Part shown: positions 10,143 through 19,479 of the stretch, one piece after another
How positions within the stretch are numbered: position 1 is the stretch's first letter
Layout: each line of letters starts with the position of its first letter
From: Hyphococcus luteus
GTDB taxonomy: Bacteria > Pseudomonadota > Alphaproteobacteria > Caulobacterales > Parvularculaceae
NCBI RefSeq assembly: GCF_002943565.1
Contig: NZ_PJCH01000015.1
Coordinates: forward strand, 766,439 to 830,438
Reading direction: 5' to 3'
Length of the DNA stretch: 64,000 bases
The notes under the pieces: generated by a model
What the model was told of the DNA's origin: nothing
Databases searched by the model: none
Seen by the model: only the letters and a program-made list of their open reading frames with translations
Translations under genes and position numbers: made by a program

Positions 10143-11119
10143 GAAACCGCCGGTTCGAGCTTGCCCGGCTTCACCGGCGCCGCATCGGACAGCGTTTTCG
10201 CAATCGCCACCCGCTCTTCGGGCGTGCGCGCCTCATCGCCGAGCGCCATCGCTTTCTCAAGTACGAAGCGCATTCCTTTTCGGTTGGCGATCTGGATCGA
10301 AATGCCTGGCCGGGCATTGAGCTCGAGAAGCAGCGGCCCCTTCTCGCGGTCGAGCACCACGTCGACGCCGATATAGCCAAGCTCCGTCACCTCATAAGAT
10401 TTCGCCGCCATCAGGAGAATTTCGTCCCAGTAAGGCGTCTGGATGTCTTCGAGCGGATGGGCGGTGTCGGGATGTATCTCGACGAATTTGTCGTGCTGCA
10501 TGGCCTGCATGGTCCGGCCCGTCGCCAGATCGATCCCGGCGCCGACGCCGCCCTTGTGCAGGTTCGCCTTGCCGTCGGATTCCGCGGTCGGCAGGCGCAG
10601 CATAGCGAAGACGGGAATGCCCTTGAGGACGATCAAGCGAATATCCGGCACGCCGCGGAACGACACCTTGCCGAAAACGTCGTCGAATTTCACGCGATAT
10701 TCGATCAGCGCCCTGTCCGGCTGGCCGCCGAGGGAATACATCCCTGAAATCATGTTGTTGATCTGGAACTTCATGGCGTCGAGATCGATGCGCTTGCCGG
10801 ACGACAGGCGCCAGCCGCCTTTCAAAGGCCCTTCGACGACGACGATGCCTTTTCCCTGCGAGCCCTGCGCCGGCTTGATGACGAAACCGTCCGGATGGCC
10901 GATGAACTCTTCAAGCCGCTTCATGTCGCGGGCGTTCTCGATGACGCCGTAAAGCGCCGGCGCCGGAATGCCCGCCGGTTCGACTAGCTGTTTGGTCAAG
11001 AGCTTGTCGTCGACGCGATTGAGAAACTTGCGGGGGTTGAGCGCGCTCACATAAGCGACATTGCGTTCATTGATGCCGATGACGCCGTTCGCCCTGAGCG
11101 CTTTAAAGGTCTTGAGCAT
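10139..11119 (-). CDS. Alpha-L-glutamate ligase-like ATP-grasp protein (RimK homologue)
   Basis: 326 residues with an ATP-grasp fold. The nucleotide-binding loop is [20 protein letters not shown] and the metal/ATP site is [17 protein letters not shown]. The N-terminus starts [20 protein letters not shown], as in the RimK-like family that travels with an inactive-transglutaminase membrane protein. It probably ligates an amino acid (glutamate in the best known relatives) to a carboxylate, in the cytosol. It is the last of three genes, only 3 bases after the transglutaminase-like gene. The acceptor molecule is unknown. Confidence 0.88.
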   Translation of the reverse strand: MLKTFKALRANGVIGINERNVAYVSALNPRKFLNRVDDKLLTKQLVEPAGIPAPALYGVIENARDMKRLEEFIGHPDGFVIKPAQGSQGKGIVVVEGPLKGGWRLSSGKRIDLDAMKFQINNMISGMYSLGGQPDRALIEYRVKFDDVFGKVSFRGVPDIRLIVLKGIPVFAMLRLPTAESDGKANLHKGGVGAGIDLATGRTMQAMQHDKFVEIHPDTAHPLEDIQTPYWDEILLMAAKSYEVTELGYIGVDVVLDREKGPLLLELNARPGISIQIANRKGMRFVLEKAMALGDEARTPEERVAIAKTLSDAAPVKPGKLEPAVS

Positions 11120-11122
11120 GGC

Positions 11123-12667
11123 TTACCCCGCCAGCGCCTTGAAACGCCAGAGCTCGGACAGCCGAAGCCCCGTATAGCGCCCCATGAGAACGCAAAGCCC
11201 CATAAGCACGAGCAAGAGCTCGGGAAAACGGTACATCAGATATTCGATCTGCGGATTGGTCATGGCGAGATAGGTGAGCGCGGCGGCGCCGAGCGAGCCG
11301 AGACCCTGCTTGATCGCTTCGCCGGCGGAGCTTTCCTCCCAGACGATGGACATGCGCTCGATCGTCATGGTGAGGATCACCATGGGGAAGAGCGAAATCG
11401 AAAGCCCCATGGCCTGATTGGCGCCGGTCATCATCACCGCGAACACGGCCATGGTCATGACGATGAAAATCAGCACCACCGCCAGCCGCGGCACAAGCAA
11501 TAATTGCAATCGCTCGAGATAAAACCGAAGCGCGAGCCCCAGCGCCACAAGCAGCGAGAACAGAAGAACGCCGTTCAACAAGGCCGTCTCGCGGAAGGCG
11601 ATGCCGATCAGCACCGGCATGAAGGTGCCGAGGGTCGTGAAGCCGATGAACTGGCGCAGGAAAACAAGCAGGGTGATGCCCACGGGAATGGTGATCAGCA
11701 CCTGATAGACAAGCTGCGTCGTCAGCGGCAGAGAACCGAAGCCGATGGACCGGCCGAACGCGCCGAGCGCGCCCGGCGCGTTTTCCGCGACGCCGGCGGC
11801 GGACGTCTCCTCCGACTTCAAGGCGATCTGAAAGTCGAGATTGTCGACCCCCGTCGCGTCAAGCAGCGGCTCCGGCCCGTACCAGATGGTGAAGAACCGC
11901 GCCGGCGCGCCGCCCGGAAAAAACCGGAAGTCCTCGCCGTCAACATAATATTCAAGCCAGCGCCGGGGATCGATGCGCCGGCTCGTCTCCGTCAGGTAGA
12001 CGCCGCCGGCGATGCGCGCCGGAATGCCCTGCGAGTTCAAAAGCTGGCGCACGAGTTCCAGCCGCCCGGCGACGCCTGTGCTCTCATCGAGCAGGGCCGA
12101 GATTTCATCCGCATAAGGTTCGCCGCCGCTGCGTTCCTCAAAGGCTTCCGCAATCGCCAGATCGGCGAAGGAGCGTTCGTCGGCGGAGCGCTGGCGCAGA
12201 TTGCCGGAAAGCACGATGAAGGCCTGGCGCTTGACCGGGTCGGCCTCGAACGGCGTCACCTGCGCGCTCGATTCCCGGAAGGACAGCGGCAACGGCGTCG
12301 ACTGGGTCTCGCCCATGGTCTGCGCGGCGTAGCGCAGCACTTTCTTGTTCGCGGGATAGCGGTAGGTCCAGACCGCCTTGCGGTTGCGCGTTTCCGGTTC
12401 GCCCACAAGGCTGCGCCCGAAGGAGCCGTCATAAAACGCTTCCTGCAAAAAGGCGCGCCCGACATCGCTCGGCGGCAGAAAGGCTTCGATGCGGGCCGGC
12501 TGATTGCGCCCGTCGAATTCGATGTAAAGCTCGAAATTCCAGAGCGTCGCGCGTTCGCCCGGGGTCAGCGGATAATCGAGAAGCGCCGCCTTGATCAGGA
12601 AAACGGCAAGGCCGGCGGCGATCAGGGCGAAGCCCAAAATCACCGCCTGGCGGGCTTTAGTTTTCAT
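11123..12667 (-). CDS. Inactive-transglutaminase / 7-transmembrane-helix protein
   Basis: 514 residues. One N-terminal helix (about 8-26) is followed by a periplasmic transglutaminase-like domain to about residue 270. It contains the corresponding GIPARIAGGVYL and RRWLEYYVDG strands but no obvious Cys-His-Asp triad, hence the family name. About seven helices follow in the C-terminal 200 residues. It overlaps the upstream retropepsin gene by 11 bases and is followed 3 bases later by the ATP-grasp ligase. This three-gene set recurs in proteobacteria and is often linked to osmotic adaptation; that link comes from family context, not from this sequence. Confidence 0.88.
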   Translation of the reverse strand: MKTKARQAVILGFALIAAGLAVFLIKAALLDYPLTPGERATLWNFELYIEFDGRNQPARIEAFLPPSDVGRAFLQEAFYDGSFGRSLVGEPETRNRKAVWTYRYPANKKVLRYAAQTMGETQSTPLPLSFRESSAQVTPFEADPVKRQAFIVLSGNLRQRSADERSFADLAIAEAFEERSGGEPYADEISALLDESTGVAGRLELVRQLLNSQGIPARIAGGVYLTETSRRIDPRRWLEYYVDGEDFRFFPGGAPARFFTIWYGPEPLLDATGVDNLDFQIALKSEETSAAGVAENAPGALGAFGRSIGFGSLPLTTQLVYQVLITIPVGITLLVFLRQFIGFTTLGTFMPVLIGIAFRETALLNGVLLFSLLVALGLALRFYLERLQLLLVPRLAVVLIFIVMTMAVFAVMMTGANQAMGLSISLFPMVILTMTIERMSIVWEESSAGEAIKQGLGSLGAAALTYLAMTNPQIEYLMYRFPELLLVLMGLCVLMGRYTGLRLSELWRFKALAG

Positions 12668-13196
12668 CAGCGCGTTCGCATTCTTCTTCAGCCACGAAGG
12701 TCCGGCCGGAATCGACCAGCACCCGGTTGGCGAGGAATTCCCGTCCGATCAGAATATCGTATTCGAAATCCCCGCGGTCGGCGAGATTGAGCTCCGCCCG
12801 CCCCCAGCGCCCGCCGACGCAGAGCGGCAGATGGATGACCGGACGGCGGATCGTTCCGCCGGTCTTGGTCTTGATCCGGACGAAGCGGATGACGTTCTGG
12901 TCGTAGCGAATGGCGCGGCCGTCCTTGCCGATAAGCCGGAATTTCACCCAGTTATCGTTTTCGCCGCGTTTGTAGACTTTGACATTATAGGCGTGCACCG
13001 AGCTCGTATCCGCGCCGGTGTCGAGCTTGCCCTTCATCGCCAGCGCCTTGTTACCCACCGCCACATTCTCGATATAGCCGAGATTGATCGGCTCGCCGCG
13101 CCCGTCTTCGTCGGCGGCGCCCGCAAGCTGCGGCGCCAGCGCGACGGCAAGCCCGATCAGACCGCCAATCAAGCCCATGCGCAAAACCTTCATCAA
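12657..13196 (-). CDS. Periplasmic retropepsin-like protease (PF05618 type)
   Basis: 179 residues with an N-terminal signal peptide (MMKVLRMGLIGGLIGLAVAL, cleavage near QLAGA-ADE). It has the retropepsin motif KGKLDTGADTSSVHA (putative catalytic D59) and the strand FEYDILIGREFL. These proteins were annotated as ATP-dependent zinc proteases, but the motif is that of an aspartic protease. It is the first gene of the operon with the inactive transglutaminase and the RimK-like ligase, so it may trim or process the ligase product or the membrane partner (inference). The start could also be the second ATG, three bases later. Confidence 0.85.
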   Translation of the reverse strand: MMKVLRMGLIGGLIGLAVALAPQLAGAADEDGRGEPINLGYIENVAVGNKALAMKGKLDTGADTSSVHAYNVKVYKRGENDNWVKFRLIGKDGRAIRYDQNVIRFVRIKTKTGGTIRRPVIHLPLCVGGRWGRAELNLADRGDFEYDILIGREFLANRVLVDSGRTFVAEEECERADEN

Positions 13197-13433
13197 TCGC
13201 CTCCTGGAGCATCCCCGTCTTGGTTAAAACGGCGAGGGCATAGCAAAGCCCTTCATAAAGTAAACTGCGCCCCCGTGTACAATGGCCCGCGCGCGCCTTA
13301 ACTAAAAGAAAGGCTGGCGCGCCTTACCATTATATGAGGGCGAGGCTACGCGGGATGGCCGGATTTTTGCTATATTGAGGCCGTAGTCGGCGGATATCGC
13401 CGCCGGACAGCGGCTAAGCGAGACGGAAGCGTT

Positions 13434-15260
13434 ATGTGCGGGATTATCGGCGTTTTAGGCAATGAAGAGGCGGTTCCCCGGATCATGGCCGGGCTGAAAC
13501 GGCTTGAATATCGCGGCTATGATTCCGCCGGCGTCGCCACTGTCCATGACGGCCGGCTCGACCGGCGGCGCGCGCCGGGCAAGCTCGTCAATCTCGACGC
13601 CGTCCTTGAAACCGCCCCCCTGCCCGGCGCGGCGGGCATCGGCCATACCCGCTGGGCGACCCATGGCGCGCCGAACGAGACCAACGCCCACCCCCATGCA
13701 ACCTACCGCGCGGCGGTCGTCCATAACGGCATTATCGAGAATTTCGCCGAGCTGCGCCGCGAACTGGAAGAAAAAGGCGCGGTCTTCGAATCCGAGACCG
13801 ATGCGGAAGTCTGTCCGCAGCTCATCACCTATTATCTCGAAAACGAAAATCTGACGCCCGCTGAAGCCTTCAAGAAGGCCATCGGCCGGATGCGCGGCGC
13901 TTTCGCTTTCGCGGCGATTTTCTCCGGCGAGGAAGATCTGATGATCTGCGGGCGCAAAGGCAGCCCGCTGGCCATCGGGCGCGGCGACGGCGAAATGTTC
14001 ATCGGTTCGGACGCCTATGCGCTGGCGCCCTTCACCAACCGCATCACCTATCTCGAAGAAGGCGACTGGGCGGTGCTGACGCGCGACTCCATCGACATCC
14101 GCGACGAGTCCGGCGCAAAGGTGACGCGCGCCGAAAAAATCTCCAGCGCCAGTCAGGGCCTCGTCGACAAAGAGGGTCACCGCCATTTCATGGCGAAGGA
14201 GATTCACGAACAGCCGGAAGTCATCGCCCACACGATTTCGCGCTATGTGGATCCGGCGGAAATGACCGTGCGCCTGCCGAAAGGCGCGTTCGATTTCAAA
14301 AAGCTCGACCGGCTGACGATTTCCGCCTGCGGCACCGCCTATTATGCGGGGCTCGTTTCGAAATACTGGTTCGAAAAATGGGCGCGCCTGCCCATCGAAA
14401 TCGACGTCGCGTCGGAGCTGCGTTATCGCGACGTCCCGTGGACGAAAAACGGCGGCGCGCTTTTCATCTCGCAATCGGGCGAAACCGCAGACACGCTCGC
14501 GGCCTTGCGCGAAGCGTGCGCCAACGGTCAGCAGATCGCTGCGGTCGTCAATGTCGCCGAAAGCTCGATCGCGCGCGAGGCGGATGTGATCTTTCCCATG
14601 ACGGCGGGACCGGAAATCGGCGTCGCCTCGACCAAGGCCTTCACCTGCCAGCTTGTCTCGCTCGCCTGCATCGCCATTGCGGCGGGACGCGAACGCGGAA
14701 CCCTTTCCGCCGAAGAGGAAAAAGAGCTTGTCGGCGGGCTTCTGGAAATTCCCCGCCTTGTCGCCGAGGCGCTGAAGCAAAGCGACAAGATCGAAGCCAT
14801 CGCCCGCGACATCGCCAAGGCGACGGGCGTTTTTTATATCGGCCGCGGCGTTTCCTACCCCATGGCGCTCGAAGGCGCGCTGAAACTGAAAGAGATTTCC
14901 TATATCCACGCCGAAGGCTACGCCGCCGGCGAGCTGAAGCACGGACCCATCGCCCTCATCGACGAAAACCTGCCGATCGCCGTGATCGCGCCGATGGATG
15001 CGCATTTTGAGAAAACCGTCTCCAACATGCAGGAAGTGATGGCGCGGGACGGCAAGGCGCTGCTCATTTCCTGCAAGGACGGCATCGCCGCGGCCGGCGC
15101 CAGGGCGTGGGCGAGCATCGAAACGCCGAAAACCCACCCGATGCTGGCGCCGGTCGTCTATGCGGTTCCTGTGCAGCTCCTCGCCTATTTCACGGCGACG
15201 ACCAAAGGCACCGATGTGGACCAGCCGCGCAATCTCGCAAAATCGGTGACGGTTGAGTAA
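13434..15260 (+). CDS. glmS: Glutamine--fructose-6-phosphate aminotransferase
   Basis: Makes glucosamine-6-phosphate from fructose-6-phosphate and glutamine, the first step to UDP-GlcNAc for peptidoglycan and LPS. It is 608 residues, as expected. Cys2 after the start Met is the N-terminal nucleophile (MCGIIGVLGN). The glutaminase domain shows GIGHTRWATHG and VVHNGIIEN. Two SIS domains carry ISQSGETADTLAAL, STKAFTCQL and EGALKLKEISYIHAEGYAAG. The C-terminus DQPRNLAKSVTVE is canonical. A TATATT -10-like box is 63 bases upstream. It leads an operon with a 2OG oxygenase and galE. Confidence 0.98.
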   Translation: MCGIIGVLGNEEAVPRIMAGLKRLEYRGYDSAGVATVHDGRLDRRRAPGKLVNLDAVLETAPLPGAAGIGHTRWATHGAPNETNAHPHATYRAAVVHNGIIENFAELRRELEEKGAVFESETDAEVCPQLITYYLENENLTPAEAFKKAIGRMRGAFAFAAIFSGEEDLMICGRKGSPLAIGRGDGEMFIGSDAYALAPFTNRITYLEEGDWAVLTRDSIDIRDESGAKVTRAEKISSASQGLVDKEGHRHFMAKEIHEQPEVIAHTISRYVDPAEMTVRLPKGAFDFKKLDRLTISACGTAYYAGLVSKYWFEKWARLPIEIDVASELRYRDVPWTKNGGALFISQSGETADTLAALREACANGQQIAAVVNVAESSIAREADVIFPMTAGPEIGVASTKAFTCQLVSLACIAIAAGRERGTLSAEEEKELVGGLLEIPRLVAEALKQSDKIEAIARDIAKATGVFYIGRGVSYPMALEGALKLKEISYIHAEGYAAGELKHGPIALIDENLPIAVIAPMDAHFEKTVSNMQEVMARDGKALLISCKDGIAAAGARAWASIETPKTHPMLAPVVYAVPVQLLAYFTATTKGTDVDQPRNLAKSVTVE

Positions 15261-15323
15261 GCCGCGCGAGTGCGCGAGGATCGGCGCCCTGATCGATTCG
15301 CGCGGGAGCCCCTTGCACAGCCC

Positions 15324-16163
15324 ATGACGATGACAAGCGATATTGGCGAGGACATTGCCGGCGCCGTCGCCGCGCGCCTCAGGCGCGATGAAGACGCTTT
15401 GCGAGGCGCCTGGGAAAGCGCCCCGGCGGGCGTCGCCCGTCACGTCATGATCGACAATCTTCTCGAACCCGGTCTCACCATGCGCATCTATCGCGCCTTC
15501 CCGCCGGAAAGCGAAGACTGGCGCCGGCTCGACAGTTTCCGCGAGCGCAAAAAGACTTTCGCCAAGCTCGACCGGATCGATCCGCTTATCGGCGCGGCGA
15601 CCGACGCTTTTCAACAGCCAGACGTGGTCGCCGCCGTCGCTGCCATCACCGGCATGCGCGATCTTGAGCCCGATCCGAGCCTTTACGCCGGCGGCGTTTC
15701 GAAAATGGACCGGGGCGATTTCTTGAACCCGCATATCGACAACTCTCACAATGCGGACCGCACGCGCTATCGCCGTCTGAACCTGCTTTTCTATGTGAGC
15801 CCCGACTGGCGCGCCGAGCATGGCGGCAATCTGGAGCTCTGGGACAGCCATGTGAAAACCCCGCTCGAAATCCCTTCCCTGTTCAACCGGCTCGTCATCA
15901 TGGAGACGGACAGAACCTCCTGGCATTCAGTGAACCCGGTCGTCGCGGACGCGGCGCGCTGCTGCGTCAGCAACTATTATTTTAGCGCCGCTTCGCCCGA
16001 CGGCGCCGATTATTATCACGTCACCTCTTTCATGGGCCGGCCCGAGCAGCCCTTTTTGCGTTTCGTTAACGCCGCGGACAATATGCTGCGCCAGCAAATC
16101 GCATCGCGTTTGAAGATTTCCCGCGGCAAGAAACTGCGCCGCCTGCCGGAGAACGCCTCATGA
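15324..16163 (+). CDS. 2-oxoglutarate/Fe(II)-dependent oxygenase (prolyl-4-hydroxylase-like)
   Basis: 279 residues from the chosen ATG; the frame opens 18 codons earlier but without family-like sequence. The Fe-binding HxD lies in NPHIDNSHN (H137, D139) and the distal histidine in SWHSVNPV (H201). A basic residue able to bind 2-oxoglutarate is expected about ten residues further on (AARCCVSNYYF). The double-stranded beta-helix core is evident in YRRLNLLFYVSPDW and GGNLELWD. It is 63 bases after glmS and overlaps galE by four bases (ATGA). The substrate is unknown; the setting between two nucleotide-sugar genes hints at a role in surface glycan or protein modification (inference). Confidence 0.82.
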   Translation: MTMTSDIGEDIAGAVAARLRRDEDALRGAWESAPAGVARHVMIDNLLEPGLTMRIYRAFPPESEDWRRLDSFRERKKTFAKLDRIDPLIGAATDAFQQPDVVAAVAAITGMRDLEPDPSLYAGGVSKMDRGDFLNPHIDNSHNADRTRYRRLNLLFYVSPDWRAEHGGNLELWDSHVKTPLEIPSLFNRLVIMETDRTSWHSVNPVVADAARCCVSNYYFSAASPDGADYYHVTSFMGRPEQPFLRFVNAADNMLRQQIASRLKISRGKKLRRLPENAS

Positions 16164-17194
16164 GTTCGCGCATCGTGGTCGCCGGCGGCGCCGGTTACAT
16201 CGGCAGCCATGTCTCGGTCGAACTGTTGTCGCGCGGCGACGCGCTCCTCATCATCGACGACTTTTCAAACTCCCATCCGGAAGCCGTGGAGCGCATTCGC
16301 GAGCTCGCCACAGGCGATGTCGACCTTTTGAAAGCCGACATGGCCGACGAGGCCCAGCGCGACATGATCGTCAAGGCCGTCAGAGCCTTCAAGCCCGACG
16401 GCGCCGTTCATCTCGCCGGCCTCAAAGCCGTCGGCGAATCCGTCGCCGAGCCGGCGCGCTATTACCGCGTCAATCTCGGCTCGGCGCTGACGCTGATCGA
16501 TGCGCTCAAAGCGGCGGATGCAAAAACCATTGTCTTTTCCTCCTCCGCCACCGTTTATGGCGAAACCAACGCCAATCCGGTGGATGAAAACGCCGCGACC
16601 GGCCCCGCCAACCCTTACGGGCGCACGAAGTTTTTCATCGAGGAAATGCTGAAAGACATCGCCCGTTCCGATCCCGACTGGCGCGTCGTCAATTTGCGCT
16701 ATTTCAACCCCGTCGGCGCGCACCCCTCGGGCCGCATCGGCGAAGACCCTAACGGCGTTCCCAACAACCTGTTTCCCTTCATCGCGCAGGTTGCGGTCGG
16801 CAAACGCGAGAAACTGTCGGTGTTCGGCGGCGATTATCCGACCCGGGACGGAACCGGCGTGCGCGATTACATCCATGTCACGGATCTCGCAAAAGGCCAT
16901 GCGGCTGCGCTCAATTATCTGGCGACATGCGCAGAAGGCTGCGCGCTCGACGTCAATCTCGGCACGGGAACCGGCTATTCCGTGCTGGAAGCCATCAACG
17001 CCTTCAAACGCGCCTCAAACCGCGACATTCCTTACGCCATCGCGCCGCGGCGCGACGGCGACATCGCCGAAATCTACGCCAATCCGGAACGCGCAAAAAA
17101 GCTGCTCGGCTGGCGGGCGGAAAAAACGCTGGACGAAATGTGCGCCGATCACTGGCGCTGGCAAAGCCAGAATCCGGACGGCTACACGTCTTGA
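16160..17194 (+). CDS. galE: UDP-glucose 4-epimerase
   Basis: An extended short-chain dehydrogenase of 344 residues. The NAD-binding fold is VVAGGAGYIGSHVSVELLSR, the serine site is VFSSSATVYGE, and the catalytic YxxxK is in NPYGRTKFF. The GalE-type RYFNPVGAHPSGRIGEDP and TRDGTGVRDYIHVTDLAKGH are also present. It interconverts UDP-glucose and UDP-galactose, supplying surface polysaccharides. It is the last gene of the glmS operon and convergent with the NDUFA9-like gene four bases away. Confidence 0.94.
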   Translation: MSSRIVVAGGAGYIGSHVSVELLSRGDALLIIDDFSNSHPEAVERIRELATGDVDLLKADMADEAQRDMIVKAVRAFKPDGAVHLAGLKAVGESVAEPARYYRVNLGSALTLIDALKAADAKTIVFSSSATVYGETNANPVDENAATGPANPYGRTKFFIEEMLKDIARSDPDWRVVNLRYFNPVGAHPSGRIGEDPNGVPNNLFPFIAQVAVGKREKLSVFGGDYPTRDGTGVRDYIHVTDLAKGHAAALNYLATCAEGCALDVNLGTGTGYSVLEAINAFKRASNRDIPYAIAPRRDGDIAEIYANPERAKKLLGWRAEKTLDEMCADHWRWQSQNPDGYTS

Positions 17195-17198
17195 CCGC

Positions 17199-18167
17199 TC
17201 AGGCCGCGTGCTCGGCGAACTGTCCGTATTTGCGGTAGCGCACCATATAGCTCGGCAGGATCGCCTCAAGCGTGTCCGGCTCGACCCCGAGATCGGCGAG
17301 GACGCCCACATCGCCGCTCGCATCGACCACATTATCTTTCTTCAACAGCCTCACCTGATCGCGCGTGATCGGCGGCTCCACGAAAGGCAGCACGCCGGCG
17401 ATCTCGCCGCCAAGCCCCATCAAAGACGCTGCGGGAAACGGCACGGGCAAAAGAATGCGGCGCAAGCCCGTTTCCGCCAGCATCAACTCCATCAGCTCAC
17501 GGAACGTATAAATGCGCGGCCCGCCGATCTCGTAGGTTTTGCCCTTGGCGTCGGCGCGCTCCAGCGCGGCGCAGACTGCGTCCGCCGCATCGTCCACATA
17601 GATGGGCTGGAATTTCGTCTTGCCGCCGCCGATCAGCGGCAGCGCCGGCGACAGACTCGCCATGGTTGCGAACTTGTTGAAGAACTCATCCTCCTGACCG
17701 AAGATGATGGAGGGGCGGATGATCGTCGCGCCCGGCACGGCCTCGCGAACGGCGCGCTCGGCTTCCGCCTTGGTGCGAGCGTATTGGCTTTCGCTCTCAG
17801 GATCGGCGCCGATGGCGGAGACATGAACGAGATTTTCAATCCCCGCTTCCGCCGCGAGCCGCGCCACCGTCGCCGCGCCGCCGGCCTGAACCGTATCGAA
17901 ACGCTGCGACCCGGATTGATATAAAAGCCCGACGAGATTGACGACGGCGTCGGCGCCGGCAAGCGCATCGGCCACCGACGGCGCGTGGCGGACATTGCAC
18001 TGTTTGAGCTGGATCTGACCGACCGCGCCCATGGGCCTGAGGAACCCCGCGTGATGCGGCCGGCGCACGGCGACCCGCACGCGCCAGCCGCGCTTGGCAA
18101 GCTCGCGCACCACATTACGCCCCAAAAAGCCCGATCCGCCAAAAACGACCGCCAGTTTTCCCGTCAC
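17199..18167 (-). CDS. Complex I NDUFA9-type NAD(P)-binding protein
   Basis: An atypical SDR of 322 residues with the nucleotide motif VVFGGSGFLGRNVVRELAKRG and then LVGLLYQSG, HVSAIGADPESESQYARTKA and IIRPSIIFGQEDEFFNKFA. That order matches the alphaproteobacterial homologues of the mitochondrial complex I accessory subunit NDUFA9. The start is a GTG at 18167 preceded by GGCGGAGGCGACGGAAC, a good ribosome site. The ATG 20 codons upstream gives an arginine-rich, non-conserved extension. It may stabilise complex I or act as a quinone-binding reductase (family knowledge). Confidence 0.85.
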   Translation of the reverse strand: MTGKLAVVFGGSGFLGRNVVRELAKRGWRVRVAVRRPHHAGFLRPMGAVGQIQLKQCNVRHAPSVADALAGADAVVNLVGLLYQSGSQRFDTVQAGGAATVARLAAEAGIENLVHVSAIGADPESESQYARTKAEAERAVREAVPGATIIRPSIIFGQEDEFFNKFATMASLSPALPLIGGGKTKFQPIYVDDAADAVCAALERADAKGKTYEIGGPRIYTFRELMELMLAETGLRRILLPVPFPAASLMGLGGEIAGVLPFVEPPITRDQVRLLKKDNVVDASGDVGVLADLGVEPDTLEAILPSYMVRYRKYGQFAEHAA

Positions 18168-18605
18168 GTTCCGTCGCCTCCGCCGCGCCGCGCGCGGCCT
18201 TTCCATCGCCTGATGCAAGACCCGCAAATCCGGGCCGATTTCAAGCTCAGGGACCTATCCGAATTCCGCGCCGGGGACAATCGTCCCGAACGCCGCGGGG
18301 CCGCCAGAACCGGCCTGGCGCTTGCCTTCCGGGGCGGACGCGCCGGAAAAACGGCTTGCAGCGAGAGAGCCGCCGCGTTGGGGCGCCTTGGCGGCCCTCT
18401 CACCCGGGTCCTGGAGCCGCCGTCCGCCAAACGCGGGAGACCTCCTCCCGCGCGGGGGCCCCGCCCGCCAGATCGCGCCCCTCTCCTCTCCCAGTCCGGT
18501 TCGGGGCGCCGCCGCCTTTCCGGGACGCCTCAGCCCCACGGCCCCGCCAGCCAAACACAATTGACAGCCAAGGCGCGCATCCCGTAAACGAGCCGTCCTT
18601 CACCT
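18168..18605. other. GC-rich intergenic stretch before tRNA-Leu
   Basis: No credible gene; the open frames on both strands are arginine/proline-rich shadows. It contains a perfect 8-bp hairpin (CGCGGGAG at 18432-18439 with CTCCCGCG at 18445-18452) with no T-run. It presumably holds the promoters of the NDUFA9-like gene and tRNA-Leu. Confidence 0.5.
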
Positions 18606-18692
<87 letters not shown>

Positions 18693-18718
18693 TCTGCACT
18701 TTTCTGACGTTTGCGGAC

Positions 18719-18747
18719 CGGCGCTGAAATTTGTTCAGCGCCGTTTT
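18719..18747 (+). terminator. Rho-independent terminator after tRNA-Leu
   Basis: A perfect 10-bp stem (CGGCGCTGAA / TTCAGCGCCG) with loop ATTTG, followed by TTTT. A second, weaker hairpin (GCTGAAA / TTTCAGC) follows within 40 bases. Confidence 0.85.
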
Positions 18748-18895
18748 AACGTGCTGAAATGCTTACGCTTTCAGCCCCCCGCAAACTTCCCCACATTCCC
18801 GCAAACATGCGCAGCGCTGGCCGAGCGGTTGGTACAAATGGCACATTTGTTGGTACCTGACCCAGTTTCGTTAGTCGCCTGTTGAGGCCGTCATG

Positions 18896-19399
18896 CTAGT
18901 TCCCGTTAGCGCATTTCACGGTCAGGTCCCAAAGCGCTTTGCCCGACCCGCCATATTTCGGCTCTAACGGGCCGAGCGAATAATGAACTCGTTTGAGTGC
19001 GTTCTCCCCCGCGGTCGTTACATGGCCGGCGCTTCGCATGTCTATCAACCCCTTGCAGCTCGCTTCAATCTCATTTGACGTTTCATATTTTAGGTGCGCG
19101 CATTCATGATAGTAGACATAGCGTGCGACTACATCTGGATAGGGTAGCAAAAACTGAGGATCAAAAATAATCACGGGTTGGCCGTTTGGCTGATAGGTTG
19201 CGTATCCCCAATATCCTCGTGCGTTGCCATTGACGCCTATCACCGGCACAAAGCTGCCGGAAGCGCGGTGACGCGCATAGCAAGTCAATGTAAGACCTGA
19301 CTTTTCTACATAAGTTGGCGCGTATTGCGCGAGGCTCGGGACATTTACGGTGAGCGAGCCCAGAAGACAAAGCGAGCAGGCCAAAACCTTCCAGTTCAT
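18896..19399 (-). CDS. Exported protein with HECAH (HExxH) putative metalloprotease motif
   Basis: 167 residues. A clear signal peptide (MNWKVLACSLCLLGSLTVNVPSLAQ) is followed by a small domain. It contains VYYHECAHLKYETSNEIEASCK, that is, an HExxH zinc motif plus a downstream EIEASC that could give the third ligand. The arrangement resembles short bacterial proteins annotated only as hypothetical. Four cysteines remain in the mature part. A periplasmic Zn peptidase role is inferred from the motif alone. It lies between tRNA-Leu and a dead IS, in more AT-rich sequence than its core neighbours, so it is probably accessory DNA. Confidence 0.65.
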   Translation of the reverse strand: MNWKVLACSLCLLGSLTVNVPSLAQYAPTYVEKSGLTLTCYARHRASGSFVPVIGVNGNARGYWGYATYQPNGQPVIIFDPQFLLPYPDVVARYVYYHECAHLKYETSNEIEASCKGLIDMRSAGHVTTAGENALKRVHYSLGPLEPKYGGSGKALWDLTVKCANGN

Positions 19400-19479
19400 G
19401 TATGTCTCCCCAATTGCATATCATAAACTCTACAAGCCTTTACTTACGAGTAGAGGCAGCAACTGATGCATGCATAATG

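Noticed and set aside
13300..13433. glmS ribozyme/riboswitch upstream of glmS
   Set aside because: The leader is only about 50 bases from the -10-like box and shows no ribozyme core; these occur mainly in Firmicutes.
13455..15926. 823-codon minus-strand frame opposite glmS
   Set aside because: It is an antisense shadow of a highly conserved glmS gene in GC-rich DNA; it has no domain and wrong codon use.
18814..18860. tRNA-like fragment GCTGGCCGAGCGGTTGG with hairpin after tRNA-Leu
   Set aside because: It resembles a D-arm and an ACAAATG/CATTTGT hairpin, but no cloverleaf can be completed and no match to the tRNA-Leu 3' end was seen.
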